Shown: positions 39,400 through 51,547, numbered from the stretch's first letter. The stretch is 64,000 nt of DNA from Typha latifolia (GCA_019914945.1 CM034099.1:20920704-20984703), one strand, 5' to 3'. A program made the numbers and translations. Notes: generated by a model not told the origin, from the sequence alone.

Positions 39400-42300
39400 T
39401 TATGTTTGAGGATGGTAAAAAGCCATCCCAGGTGGTTGCAGGGGCCTATAACTGGGTGGAGCAGGCTGCTGAAGGGTAAACTGTGGTTGCTGCTGATTTA
39501 TTGGCATTAGTTGTTGATTTACTGGCATTTGTTGCTGATTCATAGCCAGTGGTGGAGGTGGTGGTGGTGGCTGCTGAATTAGAGCCATCCGTTGCTGTTG
39601 CTGTGTCAAAGGTCCTGGTCTCGCTAGGTTCATCATCTGCGGAGGAGGTGGAGGTGGAGGTGGCGGTAGGGCACTGTAAGTGTAAGGCAAACCGATCATT
39701 ACGCCTCCAGATGGCTGCAGGTACTGCTGCGCTGGACCTTGGTAGAGATTGTATTGAGGTTGGGGTGTCGAAGCTTGGTTTTGTATACGAGCTTGCTGCA
39801 CCAATACTGCTTGAGGCTGATGTGATGTTGAAACAACAATAGGTTGAACAGGAAGAAAGGTGGTGGTAGCAGCATTAGGCAAGGGCTGTTCAACTTTCGT
39901 CCTCCTATCTGGTGGGGCTTCAGAGACAGAATTGGATGAATTGGTGGTGCCAGTCAAGCTGGCATTCTTGGCTTCCTGTGCCGCAAAGGTGGAAAGGACT
40001 GAGGTCATGATCTGTTGAGAATGTGTCGATGCTGCAAGCCTATCAGCAACTTCTGCAGCAATGGCAGCAGCAGACTTCTTCGGAGGCTTTGTTGCTGGAC
40101 CATTTGACCCTTGTTTAGGCATTTTGGTAGCCACTACTGGTTCATTATTCAACAGTCTTCGCATGTTGGTAGCTTCCTCTACCATTGCCTGGGCAAGCTG
40201 CCATTCAGTACAATAATCAATACAAAGTAAGCAGAGGGCCAATCAAATTTGTGCAATAGCAATTGTAATGAAAACAATTGATCTCCCCTCTCCTGAATGG
40301 TGTTTGCCTAAAAAGGGAAAACTTAGTCCTAAGTTCTTGGAAAGAAAAGCACAAAATCACGTGGAATCAAAATGAGTACAAAATCAAAATCTACCAAAGG
40401 TACCTTGCACCAATCATTGGTGGTGTAACATTGTTACACTAATCATATGATCTACACTATAGACACAATAAAATTGTGCTTGTTATGAATAAAATATGCT
40501 AGTATGTCATTTCTTCTTCAAAATGTTTGAGCATCATACCTGTAATTGAGTGCGAATCTTCTCCAGTTCAGATTCCTGAAGAACTCAACGAGTAAGAAGA
40601 ACTCCATGCACATCCATAATTAAAATTCTAAATGGATGATATGAAGCAAATCCCTATTCATAGGTATGCAAATATTCAAAATCTGAAACATGTGTGGCTA
40701 ATGAAACCATAAATTTATAAACTAGAACCTGTTCTTGTAATGCTTCCTTCAACTGCAACACAAGGGTTGCTCTGTTTGCTTCAACTACTTTAAGCTTTTC
40801 AATGCACTGTTTCAGAGTGGCCTCCTCCTCCTCTAACTCATTTCCCAGGGTCTCCCTTCGTGGGTCCTCAGCTGAAAAGAAAAAAAAAACGAATTCAGAC
40901 AATTTCTTGCAGTGCAGAATGAAACATCCAGCACATATAACAATCACTAGGAAAGCCCTCAGGACGAATAAGCAAGATGAAGGATAACTACTGAAATCAC
41001 CTTGCCTACAGGCACTTTCGACATCCTTCTCCATTTTCCCAACATGGTGAACAGCATCCTTGCATTTGTCCAAGTCTGAATCCTCATTGGTGCTTTCACT
41101 AAGAACAGTATGAAACGCAGACACAATTTTCTCTGCCGTTCCTCCAATAGATAATTTCTGGTTTAAGAAGGGGGCAATTCATTTGATCAATCATCATCAG
41201 ACTTGTTGAGTTGAAGGAAGGAACAAAGGACCAGGTGACTCACAATTCTTATTGAACGTGAATCTCTTCTAACAATTTTAACAGAACTACGTGAGCGCTT
41301 TCTGTTCAATTCCAGTGTAGGTAGAGGCTCATTCCCGAGCATCAAATCCTTAAGGCCCCGTGCACGTGATCCAAAAACTCTCCTTTCTTCCCATATATCA
41401 ACCTACAACATCCACAAACTAGTCACATTACATATAACAATACACAAAATCAATCTAGTACAGAACTCATCACTAAGCAATGCTCGTATCAATGACTCTC
41501 GACTATCTCATGTAGTAAGTGCAAAGTTACCCATCTCCATAAGATGGTTGAGAGTCATATAGGTGCATAGATCATGAATCTCATCAAGTGAATAGCATAG
41601 TTGCAGACTAGCCAATTCAAGCGCACTAACAACAGAGAGGGAATTTGTAACATTTATGAAAGATGCAATTGATTATCTATAAGTGCATGAAAAGATGTCA
41701 AAGATCAAATGGAACGGCGAGACACAAATAACATAATGCATGACTTTTAATCATCAGAAAAAAAATTACATCAATCAATTTAATTCAGATACCTTCCAAA
41801 TATAAAATGGACTCACCAATCGAGAGACCACATTCTTTCCATGATCGTCTCCATTTTCAATGACATCCTTAAGTGCAGCTGGAAGAACCTTCCAAAACTC
41901 ACCTACAAATTCCATACCATTGCGCCTGCTGTTCTGTAAGATGTCATTTGCAAGATACAGAAATGGAATCTTTCGTTCCTTAGGCAGACTATGAAACTGC
42001 TTTTCCCATGTTTGAACAACCTGCTCTGCATTCTTCCGGTGAAAAATGCACCAATGCGACAGAGCTATGATACAAGGAAAGTTAAGGTGACATTCTTAAT
42101 GCCAGAGATAATCTTTCTCCTAATAATAACTGACATACTTATGCTGCATGCTTGAAAAATGCACCAAATACAAATATGACAATACATAAATTTTTATTGA
42201 ATTCCTCAAGCCAGACAAAACCTATAGATTCTAAGTACCTCATAGCATACTTCCGAAAATCAAGCTCTTTTCATTAGAAACTTCAAAATGCCTTTTTCTT

Positions 42301-43143
42301 TTCTACTGCACTCAATTAGCTTCTGTCTCTCTCATTTCCAAATGATATACCTTCAAACAGTGCTGTATGGCAAGGCATAGTTCTCATGGGTTGTATGATT
42401 CAATAATTCACACTAAATGGCGTTCCAAAACTAAACAACAGAGTGGTGCCTAAATCATTTGGTCAAAGTCTACCAATTGCTAAGCAATATCAGGCTTCAT
42501 GTTGAGATTCTAAGTAAATAAAACACATTCTTTGGCAAGAATTCGCTGGTTCATGGCTTCATGCAACTCCACAAAGGCAAGAGTCTACGAATTAGTATTA
42601 CAAAGGTAATTGCAACAGACTGAAGATGTGACAAAGTTATATCAACACACAAATTAATGGCAAAGAGAAATACTAAAATAGAATGGTCAAATGAAATTGA
42701 AAGAAACTACAGAAGAAAATTACTTGTTTTTGCTCCAGATGGAATTAAAACAAATCCATGCATTGTTAAATTATGAGGAAAAAAACATTGCCTCTCAATT
42801 AAGAATTATATCTGACTATGCACCTGGTATTGCATTCATCCAAGATAAGCTCAAAATGCATAATCATGCTAATCCTACATTGCATACAAGTTTTCACCGC
42901 AACAAACAACAATCAGTGGTCTTTCACCTCAAGAAACTGCAAACTGCCATGACCCAAAAGCAAGTCGAGGTATTTCAGTAAAGGTGTATCACGATTTTTT
43001 GCAATCTTCATCTTTCATATGTTCGAATCGGCCCCACAGAATACAAAACGCTCTGCAAAAAGGATACTTTCGATGCATTGCTGAGTGCTGTTGAGCTTCG
43101 TGAGCTTGTCCGCCAGTATCTGCTCACTGAAAACACTATTCAT
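39400..43143 (-). CDS. CID (CTD-interacting) domain protein, RPRD/ENTH-VHS-like RNA polymerase II regulator
   Basis: Seven exons, in coding order: 43068-43143, 41817-42064, 41244-41402, 41001-41157, 40729-40871, 40540-40575 and 39400-40197. They join in phase to 538 residues. The N-terminus (MNSVFSEQILADKLTKLNST) begins a CID fold of about residues 1-135. It includes VVQTWEKQFHSLPKERKIPF, LYLANDILQNSRRNG and VSRLVDIWEERRVFGSRA, the typical helices that bind the phosphorylated C-terminal domain of RNA polymerase II. A coiled coil follows (about 165-290). The tail is Pro/Gln-rich with poly-proline runs and QQQ clusters. Arabidopsis relatives are annotated as ENTH/VHS family proteins, and the animal counterparts are RPRD1/2. 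The role in transcription termination or CTD dephosphorylation is inferred from these relatives. The expected location is the nucleus. Confidence 0.92.
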
Positions 43144-43945
43144 CCCTCTCCCGTCACCTCCACCAAGACAGATCTCCAGAGCACACGATTACAATAAATT
43201 CTCTCTTAGAAACAAGAAAGGACCAATCTTTAAGGCCTAAAATGTGAAATATAAGAACGAATTAGCTCATACTATAATACAACAAGATAAACATCTCAAA
43301 GAAACAGATCTTGATTGAAGAAAGAAGCTTTGGGGAAGAAAACCCTAAGAAAGAACGGTAAGAAATCGAACCTGGAACCTCTCTCCGTCATTACCAACGC
43401 GAACGCGAGATCTTTAAACCCTAGAAGTGGGATTGACAAATGAAAATCGCAGCTAGGGTTTTTGTGGGAAGTAGTTCGTGCGTTTCTTCTCTTTGTCCTC
43501 TCAAATTTTCCCCTCTTTAGTCTTAACGACGTTTCCCAGGCCAGGAAACGATGCAAATAGACTATATATCAACATTGGGCCTCGTTTCACATGCAAAACG
43601 GCCTCTTGGGCTTCTGATCACTTATAGTCTAAACAATCTGACCCGTTGGATCCCTCTCTATCACCTATACGAGGGCTTCTTCAATCTTCCTCTTTCCCAA
43701 AAGAACAATGGGCTTCCTTTTTGTTGTGAGATGAGTTGCATCATCCAATGTCATATATATGTATGTACTTGCAAGAAGTCATTCACTGTCATTCTTTTGC
43801 TCAGTTATTTTTTGCTTCAAAAATATAGCGACCAGAGAAGAAACAAAAAATTAATCCACAGATTCAAGTAGTTGAATTAGCAGCAGTCAAATTCTCAAAG
43901 AAGAAGAAGATGTTACATGCCCTTCAACATTTTGATGCTAAAACT
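43144..43945. other. CID gene leader/promoter and dehydrogenase 3' region
   Basis: The upstream side of the CID gene carries AAACCCTAA at 43340-43348 and a further AAACCCTAG near 43417, telo-box-like elements common in leaders of housekeeping plant genes. A short minus-strand ORF at 43296-43556 lies in this leader and has no family features. From 43600 to 43945 the sequence is downstream of the dehydrogenase stop codon. Confidence 0.5.
43340..43348. promoter_or_regulatory. Telo-box (AAACCCTAA) in the CID gene leader
   Basis: AAACCCTAA on the plus strand about 200 bp upstream of the CID ATG. Telo-boxes are known near the starts of ribosomal and growth-linked plant genes. Its function here is inference. 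Confidence 0.45.
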
Positions 43946-46900
43946 TCAAAATTTCAGGGCCAATCTATAAAAGTAGTCCCTGATAGCCAATGGAAGGTAA
44001 TAAAGAATGGCCAGAATAGTTGAAAGTTGCCCATAAGAGAACCAAGCTGGTGGATTCTTCTTAAGAACCAAGGCAACAGTCTTCTTCGCGAACTCTTCTG
44101 CTGGAGTAGCCTTGGGTCCCTGAGAGATATTAGTTCTTGATCTTATTGAAGCCTCAAAAGGTTTGTAGAACTTCCATTCAGCCATCCGGTTGTAGTTGGC
44201 CAACGAGGTGTTACCTAAATTAGACTTGACAGCACCTGGAACCACATTTATGACACTTATATTGAAAGAATGGAGTTCCAATCTGCAAGGCATCCAAATG
44301 ATTGTCATATTACTCGTATAAATACCATAATTTGTCAACTGTAAGGATGGAATTCAAAGTTGCAGTACTCCCTGGCTTGCAAGGGTTAATCTGACATGAA
44401 TTTGGTATCTTAATGAAAGATAAGCATCATAAACTGAAAAATAAGTGTAGTAGAACTGGGGACAGAGTGCAAGCTAGAAAACAAAAATTCGACCAAGTTC
44501 ACCAAGTATGCTTCAAAATAAACTTTTATCTGAATCAGTTTGCTCCTAGAAACCATTTTAATAACAGAAAAGACAGGAAGATCATGTTACAATTATGACA
44601 AATGAAAAAATGTCTGATCTATTGAGCAATATTTTGGAAGACCAGAAGGTTATGACAGCCTCTTCCAAAGGAGTACCGTCAGAAAGTGAGCTACAATATA
44701 GTTTTCCACAGAAAGAAACTTCCCACAGACCTAAATCGGTCAATCTAATTTAATTGTAGCTTTGCCAACAAGACAACCACTTATCTTGAACATGGAAACA
44801 TAGAGATAAACCTCAATTTCAGCATTGAGAGAGCCTTAATATGAAATACTCATTTAGAGATGTATATCACAATATAACAATATGTTCCATTGTCATGCAT
44901 AGATTATTACAGTAATAGATCTTACAATAAGGCATGTGACAGAAACATAGATATGATTCTGGCACTGACCTTCACAATATAGTTCAATATTATTATCAAG
45001 ATAGGTATTGATATTGATATTCACATTTTGATTCACTATACCAACAATATAACCTATAAAGTGAAGTTCACCTTTTATATACGGTCATAAGACAAGATTC
45101 AACTGGTGGTCAACAACAAGTGCCGACAGTGCATGATGAATCACTACAAGAATGCAAGCATTGAGCAATAAAATTTTCATAAAAGGAAACAAAGTTGATG
45201 AACCTTAAAGTATCAGTCAAGGCATGCAGAGCAGCTTTTGACGCCGTGTAAACACCCGCCCATGGTCCAGGGGCCAGAGCAGCAACACTTCCCACATTTA
45301 CAATCTTGCCCTTTCTTCTCGCTATCATGTGTGGAACTACAGCTTGGATTAACCTCATGGGGCCTGCACAGGTAATGGTAGTCAATGCAATAAAATATAG
45401 GTTTAATTATACTTGCTTTGTTATACTTTGACTCAGTATCATTTAACCTCCCTGTACTATAAAAGCGTACAAATATCGTTTTAGACTTTTAAAAAGCTAC
45501 AACTAAACTCATCTGTTAGCCTTCCATAAGTTAAAACTCATGTGACAAGCACGTGAACAGTACGTTTTTTACAGATAGACTAAATTACTCTCACGAATAG
45601 CAAAAAAAAATGTGTATCTCTTGTTATATAACTTTATATACAAAAGAAAACGATTTCATCAAATTAGATTTTTTGCAACTAAAAAGTAAAACAGAAATAT
45701 ACAAATATGATACCTACGATTTATAAATAACTCTCAAAATTACCATTGAAAGTTATAGCAGAAAGGAAGGTGTTACCATGAGGCAAAAAAGAACTAAATC
45801 TTATCATCTTCATACGAGATAGAAATGTGCGATCATTAAAGTAAAAATAGAATCCATCTGTTATGATTTTAAAAGGAGGTTGAAATATCGACATTGTCAT
45901 AACAAGTGTTTTTTCAAAGACATAAAAGGAAGAAGATGGGATGAGAATGGTAGAAGAATGAGTTTCTCCATTAACAGAGTGATAGAAAGATAATTTTAGG
46001 CCATCTATTAACTGCGTCTAAGGGTTGTAGCTTTTTAAAAGTTTAGGAAAATATTTGTACGCTTTTATAATACATGGGGCAAAGTGATACCGAGTAAAAA
46101 TACAGAGGCAAAATGTAATTAAGCCTAAAATATATGATGAGTGAGGAATCATAAATATTGTACTGCAAGCATTCGTGGATATCATTAGCAGCATATGTCA
46201 AGCAGCTGGGCAGACAGCTTCGATGACTGTTATGACAAAGAAATCAAAGTGTAATTAAGCCTAAAATATATGATGAGTGAGGAATCATAAATATTGTACT
46301 GCAAGCATTCATGGATATCATTAGCAGCATATGTCAAGCAGCTGGGCAGACAGCTTTGATGACTGTTATGACAAAGAAATCAAAAGGTTATTCTTTTCAG
46401 TAGAGTCAGACAATCTGGTTGCTCTAGTTCAACATATCTGAAAACAGAAGTTAGCTTAGAAACTCAGAAATAATTACAATTAGATAAGTAATATGGAGAA
46501 CAAAAATTTTCTATTTAGAACAAACTTATCGCGCCTCTATTATCGAGTCATTCTCTGGCTTGGACAAACACTTGAGCATTGAACCCTTAATGGCTCATCT
46601 TCTTCCTCCTATGCTTCATGGAATTCAGAAATTTACTTCTTTCGCTCTTCAGCAGACTTAAAATCGAGCAGGACAATAAAAAGGTGGCTTAAGCTAAGGA
46701 ATTGGAAGCCTCTGCTTTTTTGTTAGACAGCAGATTAGCTCTTAAGAACTAATTGGCCAAACATTTAGACGATTTATATGTTTGCAAATCCTTTCAAGTC
46801 GCAGGACATATAGATGGCAAAAGAATGGTCTTCACATGAAATAAGACCCAAAAAGTATCAAAAAATCAACATGGACGAAGAAAACCAACAGTCACTAATT

Positions 46901-47309
46901 GCGAGAAAGGACAACAAATTTGGATCTTCTTTCCTTTGTTTTACCAAATCTAGGGAAACAGGACATTACCATAGACATTTGTCTCGAACACACGCTCGAC
47001 TGAAGACATCGGAACCTCTGCAAGAGGAGCAACCAAATGAACGCCCGCGTTATTCACAAGCACATCGATCCGACCAAACTTAGCCAAGGCGTTCTCCACG
47101 GATCTCCTTACAGTTTCCTCCGATGTCACATCGAGTTCTTGGAGGAAAAATCTCGAATCGTTCTCAAGGCTCTTCATGGAACCCAGAGATCGACTCGTCG
47201 CGACGACGACGCATCCCTGGGCGGCAAATGCTCGAGCGAGAGCGTAGCCGATGCCGCCTTCCGAGCACCCAGTGACCAAAACCACCGGTTCTTCTCTGCT
47301 TGCCATCAA
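43946..47309 (-). CDS. Short-chain dehydrogenase/reductase, 1-acyldihydroxyacetone-phosphate reductase (AYR1)-like
   Basis: Three exons, 46970-47309, 45204-45363 and 43946-44282, join in phase to 278 residues, a normal classical SDR length. Two in-frame ATGs at the start (47309 and 47306) make the first residue ambiguous. The cofactor motif is TGCSEGGIG at 13-21, with NNAG at 86-89, Ser139 and the active-site YTASK at Tyr152/Lys156. Arg40, just after the second strand (VVVATSR), suggests NADP(H) preference. The hydrophobic C-terminus ([20 protein letters not shown]) could anchor the protein to ER or lipid-droplet membrane. Yeast AYR1-type enzymes reduce 1-acyl-DHAP and related ketones, but the plant substrate is not established. 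Intron 1 contains a Mutator-like element. Confidence 0.92.
45400..46125. mobile_element. Non-autonomous Mutator-like element with 9-bp target duplication
   Basis: The 9-mer TAAAATATA occurs immediately before the element (45391-45399) and immediately after it (46126-46134). The 726-bp element begins GGTTTAATTATACTTGC and ends with the inverted GGCTTAATTACATTTTGC. The terminal inverted repeats extend about 105-110 bp, with shared internal blocks TATAAAAGCGTACAAATAT and ACTTTTAAAAAGCTACAAC. Long inverted repeats plus a 9-bp duplication are diagnostic of Mutator-like elements. No transposase is encoded, so it must have been mobilised in trans. It lies in intron 1 of the dehydrogenase, ending 36 nt upstream of the 3' splice site in the sense direction. 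Confidence 0.85.
46115..46386. repeat. 136-bp tandem duplication spanning the right end of the Mutator-like element
   Basis: GTAATTAAGCCTAAAATATA at 46115 recurs at 46251, and the whole 136-bp unit is repeated with only about two substitutions (TTCGTGG/TTCATGG, GCTTCGATG/GCTTTGATG). The unit includes the last 11 bp of the element and the 9-bp target duplication, so it arose after insertion and is recent. Confidence 0.95.
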
Positions 47310-49397
47310 AGGTGCCTCCTTTGAAGGGTATTCAAGAAAAAAAAATCGAATCTTTTTTCATGAGTATTAAGGAAAAAATGAATCAGAAGGGTTTATGGAC
47401 GGATTTTTCGTTTCTGGGATTTGGGTCTTTCGAAAGAGTCAAAGATGTACCGGTGAAGTGTGAACTCAGTATGGCGAGGTGATAGATATATCTTTCTTTC
47501 ACGAGAGATTCTTCCGTACGGTAAGCTTATGAAAATATAAAGGTTAAGATATTTAAGGATATAATGTTAAAAAATAAAAATAAAAATATTACTTCAATAT
47601 ATAATTATTTATTTTTAAAATCTATTTAAATTATCTTTTGACAATTATATTATCTAAAATACTTTATCAAATAAAAGATATTTATATTTTTAACGGACAA
47701 TCAAATATATATCATGTTAAGGGTATTAATGTCTTTTAAAATTAATTTGATAAAATTTTAATTTAACTTTATCTCTTGAATTATTTTTTAATTATCTACA
47801 TATATATAATTTAAGATTAATTTTAAATTAAAATTTAATAATAAATAGAGATAGAGAATCATATTTAAATTAAAATTTATCTTTAAATTATTAAATTTAA
47901 ATTATTTAATATTAAATAATATTTTTTATAATTATATTTGAGAGAAAAATTTAACGTAACCCCAAAGTTAGACACACGTAATTTAATATATTATTTTTTA
48001 TATAATTTGATTTTGAAATCAGTACCAAATATAAAATCTTACTATTATAGTTTTTAGATTAAGATTATAAATTTTAGAGGGGATTATAGTGCCGTCTCTA
48101 TAAAAAATTTCTTTTAAATAGAAATAAATTTACTAATACAACCTTTACGGAGTTATGAAAATCTATCATTCCTAAATTTTTTCAATATATTTTCTCACAT
48201 TGAAAATAATATAAATTATTTTAACTATGTTACTAGAACAAAGGAACGTGGACATATTTAGTCTGGGCATCGCTGATGGACAATAAGTTTCATTGATTTC
48301 AATTTTTTTATATTCTGAATATAACCGTTTAATTATTAAGGACAGCTAAACATCATATTAAACTTATTCTATAATATAAATTATATTTATTAAAATTATA
48401 TTTTATACTACACACTAATTCAAATTATTAATTTACTCTCAAAATTTATCTCATTAATTTATTTTATATTAAATTAAAGAGTATATATCGTAATTTTATA
48501 AAAATAAACTATTTTTTAATCTTTTTTAAAATTTATATCACATTAAAAATAATTATTATATTCTTAATTTAAAATACTAGTGAACATAAGTATAATTATT
48601 TTTATAATAAAGATAAATATCTATTGTGTAATTATTCCTAAATTGAACGAGGTATAAATAATTATGCCAAATAGGCACTAATCAAATATTAGAGCCCATA
48701 GATAAGTTGAATCTCTCCTAAAAAACTGGGACATTTGCAAAAGGATAAAGTATTTAAAAACTTAAAAATAAGTTATTGTAAGCATCTAGTAAATGCATCG
48801 ATGGATATATGTCTAACGTTGATTTCAATTATGCTCGAAAAAAAGTATAAAATTTAATAAATATAATTAAAGCTATTAAATCCAGCGACCAAGTCAATAG
48901 TATGCTCGAACTAACCAAAGGTCAATTCGTTTGTATGTTTTATTTTAACTAATTTCTTTGCCTTACTAACTAGTAATTATCAACTCCATCAACCTAATCT
49001 AGTAGACAATATTGGAGTGCGGTTTGGGAGTAAGGCGATTCGTGCGAATAGATTTGCTAATATATCGACAATAACTCTGATTGGGGTTAAAAAAATTACA
49101 AAAAGTGATAAGATTTTAGTGAGTGGATCGAAGTTATATACTAATATGCACGATTTATACACGTTGGAGTGCATCCGATAGCTCATCGTCCTAATCCATA
49201 ACTCCGAGATCTAAAACTCTATTTATAAATCGGAAAAAGCTATTTTTGTAGATAGAGTTTAAGAAAATCTTAGTGCTAATAGACTCCGTAAGCTTCGGTT
49301 AAGATCAACATATTTGTTCGGAGCGGAGCGATCGATCCATACTTCCTCGAGAGTCCAGACGTACGAGAAAAGGGGAGAAGGAAGGGTAAAGAAATCA
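47310..49397. other. AT-rich intergenic region between divergent genes
   Basis: The dehydrogenase (-) and the F-box gene (+) diverge from here. From 47520 to 48650 the sequence is very AT-rich with no coding potential. The 48300-48625 stretch is a dispersed repeat related to 8335-8715. From 49200 the composition rises toward the F-box leader. No other gene was seen. Confidence 0.6.
48300..48625. repeat. AT-rich dispersed repeat, copy 2
   Basis: It shows the same ordered blocks as 8335-8715: TATTTTATACTACACACTAA, a TTTATCTCATTAAT segment, TTATATCACATTAAAAATAA, and ATTCTTAATTTAAAATACTA. The similarity is clear by eye, with many substitutions, so the copies are old. Confidence 0.5.
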
Positions 49398-50110
49398 AAA
49401 CCCTAATCGAAAATTTCCTCCTTAGAGCTCCATCGTTGGAGGTAATTTCTTTCTCTTCATACTAGAAGCCGTCCGCGATATTAGAAGGAAATTATCCTTT
49501 TTTATCGTTCCTTTCTCTCGTTTGGCTGCGAAATTTTGCTTCTCCGGTATGGTTGGGATCATTTCGATTATTATCTTCTTTGGATTTTGATCTGCTATTT
49601 GCTCCTTTTTGCTACTGAGTTTTTTTTTAATATAATTTTCTCAGTGGTTTCCACCATTTCGATTGTAACTCTTAATTTACAAATGCTTGATACGTGCAAA
49701 AGGGTGATCCTGATATCTGTGTTTTAGTCGGGGTTCGTTAGCCGAGAACCACTTCAAAATTTGGATAAAAATGTGATTTTTTGCTTTCTAATTGGGTCCA
49801 ATCTTGAATATTTTACATCTTTTTTGGGATCAAAAGTAAGAATTCTTTCTTAAGATTATCCCTTCTTTTCACCATCGAGCATCACGCCTCGAGTAGCAAC
49901 GTGTATGCGACATCGTGTGGTATCTTGTTGTCTCATAAATTTCTTCATGGTTTCTGTTTGCCTATTCAGTTGGAAGCCAAACCGATTGCTCCTCTATAAG
50001 ATTAGAAGTCCTTAAATGAATCAAAGTAGAATTTTTTGAAGATTTCCACAGATTGCAGTTGTTAAAGTTTCTTATGTTTACAAGAGATAGTGAGAGTATA
50101 GAGGAATTTT
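49398..50110 (+). other. 5' leader of the F-box/kelch gene with a probable leader intron
   Basis: AAACCCTAA (49398-49406), a telo-box, begins a leader-like segment. TTGGAG|GTAATTTC at 49440/49441 is a good donor, and TTTCCACAG ending at 50052 is a good acceptor before ATTGCAGTTG. A leader intron of about 0.6 kb is therefore likely. The ORF at 49536-49727 would lie inside it. This is inferred; no transcript evidence is available. Confidence 0.5.
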
Positions 50111-51547
50111 ATGGGGTCGTTGTTGAGCTTGCCCAATAATAGACATCAAGCTCAGGATTATCGTGAAGCAGGTCGAATTGATGCCAACAAGAGGCACAAA
50201 ATGTCATCGGGTGACTATGATGAATATCCAGGACTAATTCCCACTCTCCCAGATGAGATATCACTGCAGATCCTTGCTAGACTCCCTAGAATTTACTACT
50301 TGAATGTGAAGATGGTTAGCCGAAGTTGGAAGGCTGCTATCACTAGCCGTGAACTTCTCCAGTTGAGAAGAGAACTTGGTACGACGGAAGAATGGCTGTA
50401 TTTACTGACAAAAGTCGGAGCGAACAAGCTTAATTGGCATGCCTTAGATCCTATCTCTGAAAAGTGGCAAAGGTTGCCACCGATGCCATATGCAGTCAAT
50501 GAAGAAGAGTCTAATAAAAGGGGCTTCGCTGGGTTGCGCATGTGGAATGTGGTTGGTTCTAGCGTTAGAATTGCCGATTTTGTGAGAGGCTGGTTTTGGC
50601 GGAGGGATGGCTTGGATCAAATGCCTTTTTGTGGCTGTGCTGTTGGAGCTGTTGATGGCTGTCTCTATGTGCTAGGGGGTTTTTCGAAAGCGTTGGCCCT
50701 GAATTGTGTTTGGCGATACAACCCATGTCTCAATCTGTGGGAGGAAGTGAGTTCCATGAATTATGGTCGGGCTTTCTGTAAGACAGGGCTGTTAAATGAA
50801 AAGCTGTATGTTGTTGGGGGAGTCAGCAAGGGTAGGAATGGCTTAAATCCTCTAAGTTCTGCTGAAGTATTTGATCCTGAAACAGGTCTGTGGGCCCAGT
50901 TGCCAGTCATGCCTTTCCTGAGAGCACATATGCTGCCAACTGCTTTTTTAGCTGATGTATTGAAGCCTATTGCAACTGGAATGGTTTCATTTGGGAAAAA
51001 ATTATGTGTTCCTCAGAGCTTGTATTCATGGCCATTTTTCTTTGATATTGGAGGAGAGATTTATGATCCTGAGACAAATTCATGGTCTGCAATGCCCACT
51101 GGTATGGGTGATGGGTGGCCCGCAAGGCAGGCAGGGACAAAGTTAGGTGTCGTGGTAAATGGAGAGTTATATGCTTTGGAACCTTCTAGTTCTTTGGACA
51201 GTGGTAAGATAAAGAAATATGATCATCAGGAGGATATGTGGAAAGTCGTCGTACAAAGCGTTCCAGTTCATGATTTTACTGATTCGGAGGCTCCTTATTT
51301 GCTTGCTGGTTTTCTTGGGAAGCTCCATATTATTACAAAAGATTTGAACAATAACATCAGTATATTGCAAGCGCTCCTACAGAGGCACGGAGAGTCTTCC
51401 CTTTCATCTTCTTCAAATTCTCTGGTCAGCTGTATCCCTGAAACTCCCATCACCATATTGGAAGAAGAAACGGGTGCCTGGAGGGTCATTGCTGCTAAGA
51501 GTTTTGGGGTAGCAGAACTTGTTAGCTGTCAAGTTCTTGATGTTTAA
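50111..51547 (+). CDS. F-box/kelch-repeat protein (At1g22040-like)
   Basis: A single exon of 478 codons, with the ATG followed by GSLLSLPNN. The F-box covers about residues 42-86 (LIPTLPDEISLQILARLPRI through SRSWKAAITSRELLQLRREL). This motif docks the protein on the SKP1 (ASK) subunit of an SCF ubiquitin ligase. Kelch motifs follow at about 178-221 (VDGCLYVLGGFSK .. WRYNPCLNLWEEVSSM) and 222-270 (NEKLYVVGGVSKG .. EVFDPETGLWAQLPVMP), with a weaker one around EIYDPETNSWSAMP. These should form a beta-propeller that recruits substrates. Length and the conserved N- and C-terminal ends match the At1g22040 group (from memory about 475 residues). The intronless coding region is typical for this group. 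The substrate is unknown. Confidence 0.95.
   Translation: MGSLLSLPNNRHQAQDYREAGRIDANKRHKMSSGDYDEYPGLIPTLPDEISLQILARLPRIYYLNVKMVSRSWKAAITSRELLQLRRELGTTEEWLYLLTKVGANKLNWHALDPISEKWQRLPPMPYAVNEEESNKRGFAGLRMWNVVGSSVRIADFVRGWFWRRDGLDQMPFCGCAVGAVDGCLYVLGGFSKALALNCVWRYNPCLNLWEEVSSMNYGRAFCKTGLLNEKLYVVGGVSKGRNGLNPLSSAEVFDPETGLWAQLPVMPFLRAHMLPTAFLADVLKPIATGMVSFGKKLCVPQSLYSWPFFFDIGGEIYDPETNSWSAMPTGMGDGWPARQAGTKLGVVVNGELYALEPSSSLDSGKIKKYDHQEDMWKVVVQSVPVHDFTDSEAPYLLAGFLGKLHIITKDLNNNISILQALLQRHGESSLSSSSNSLVSCIPETPITILEEETGAWRVIAAKSFGVAELVSCQVLDV

Noticed and set aside
39549..39842. Plus-strand ORF rich in Val/Glu
   Set aside because: It is antisense to the Pro/Gln-rich last exon of the CID protein.
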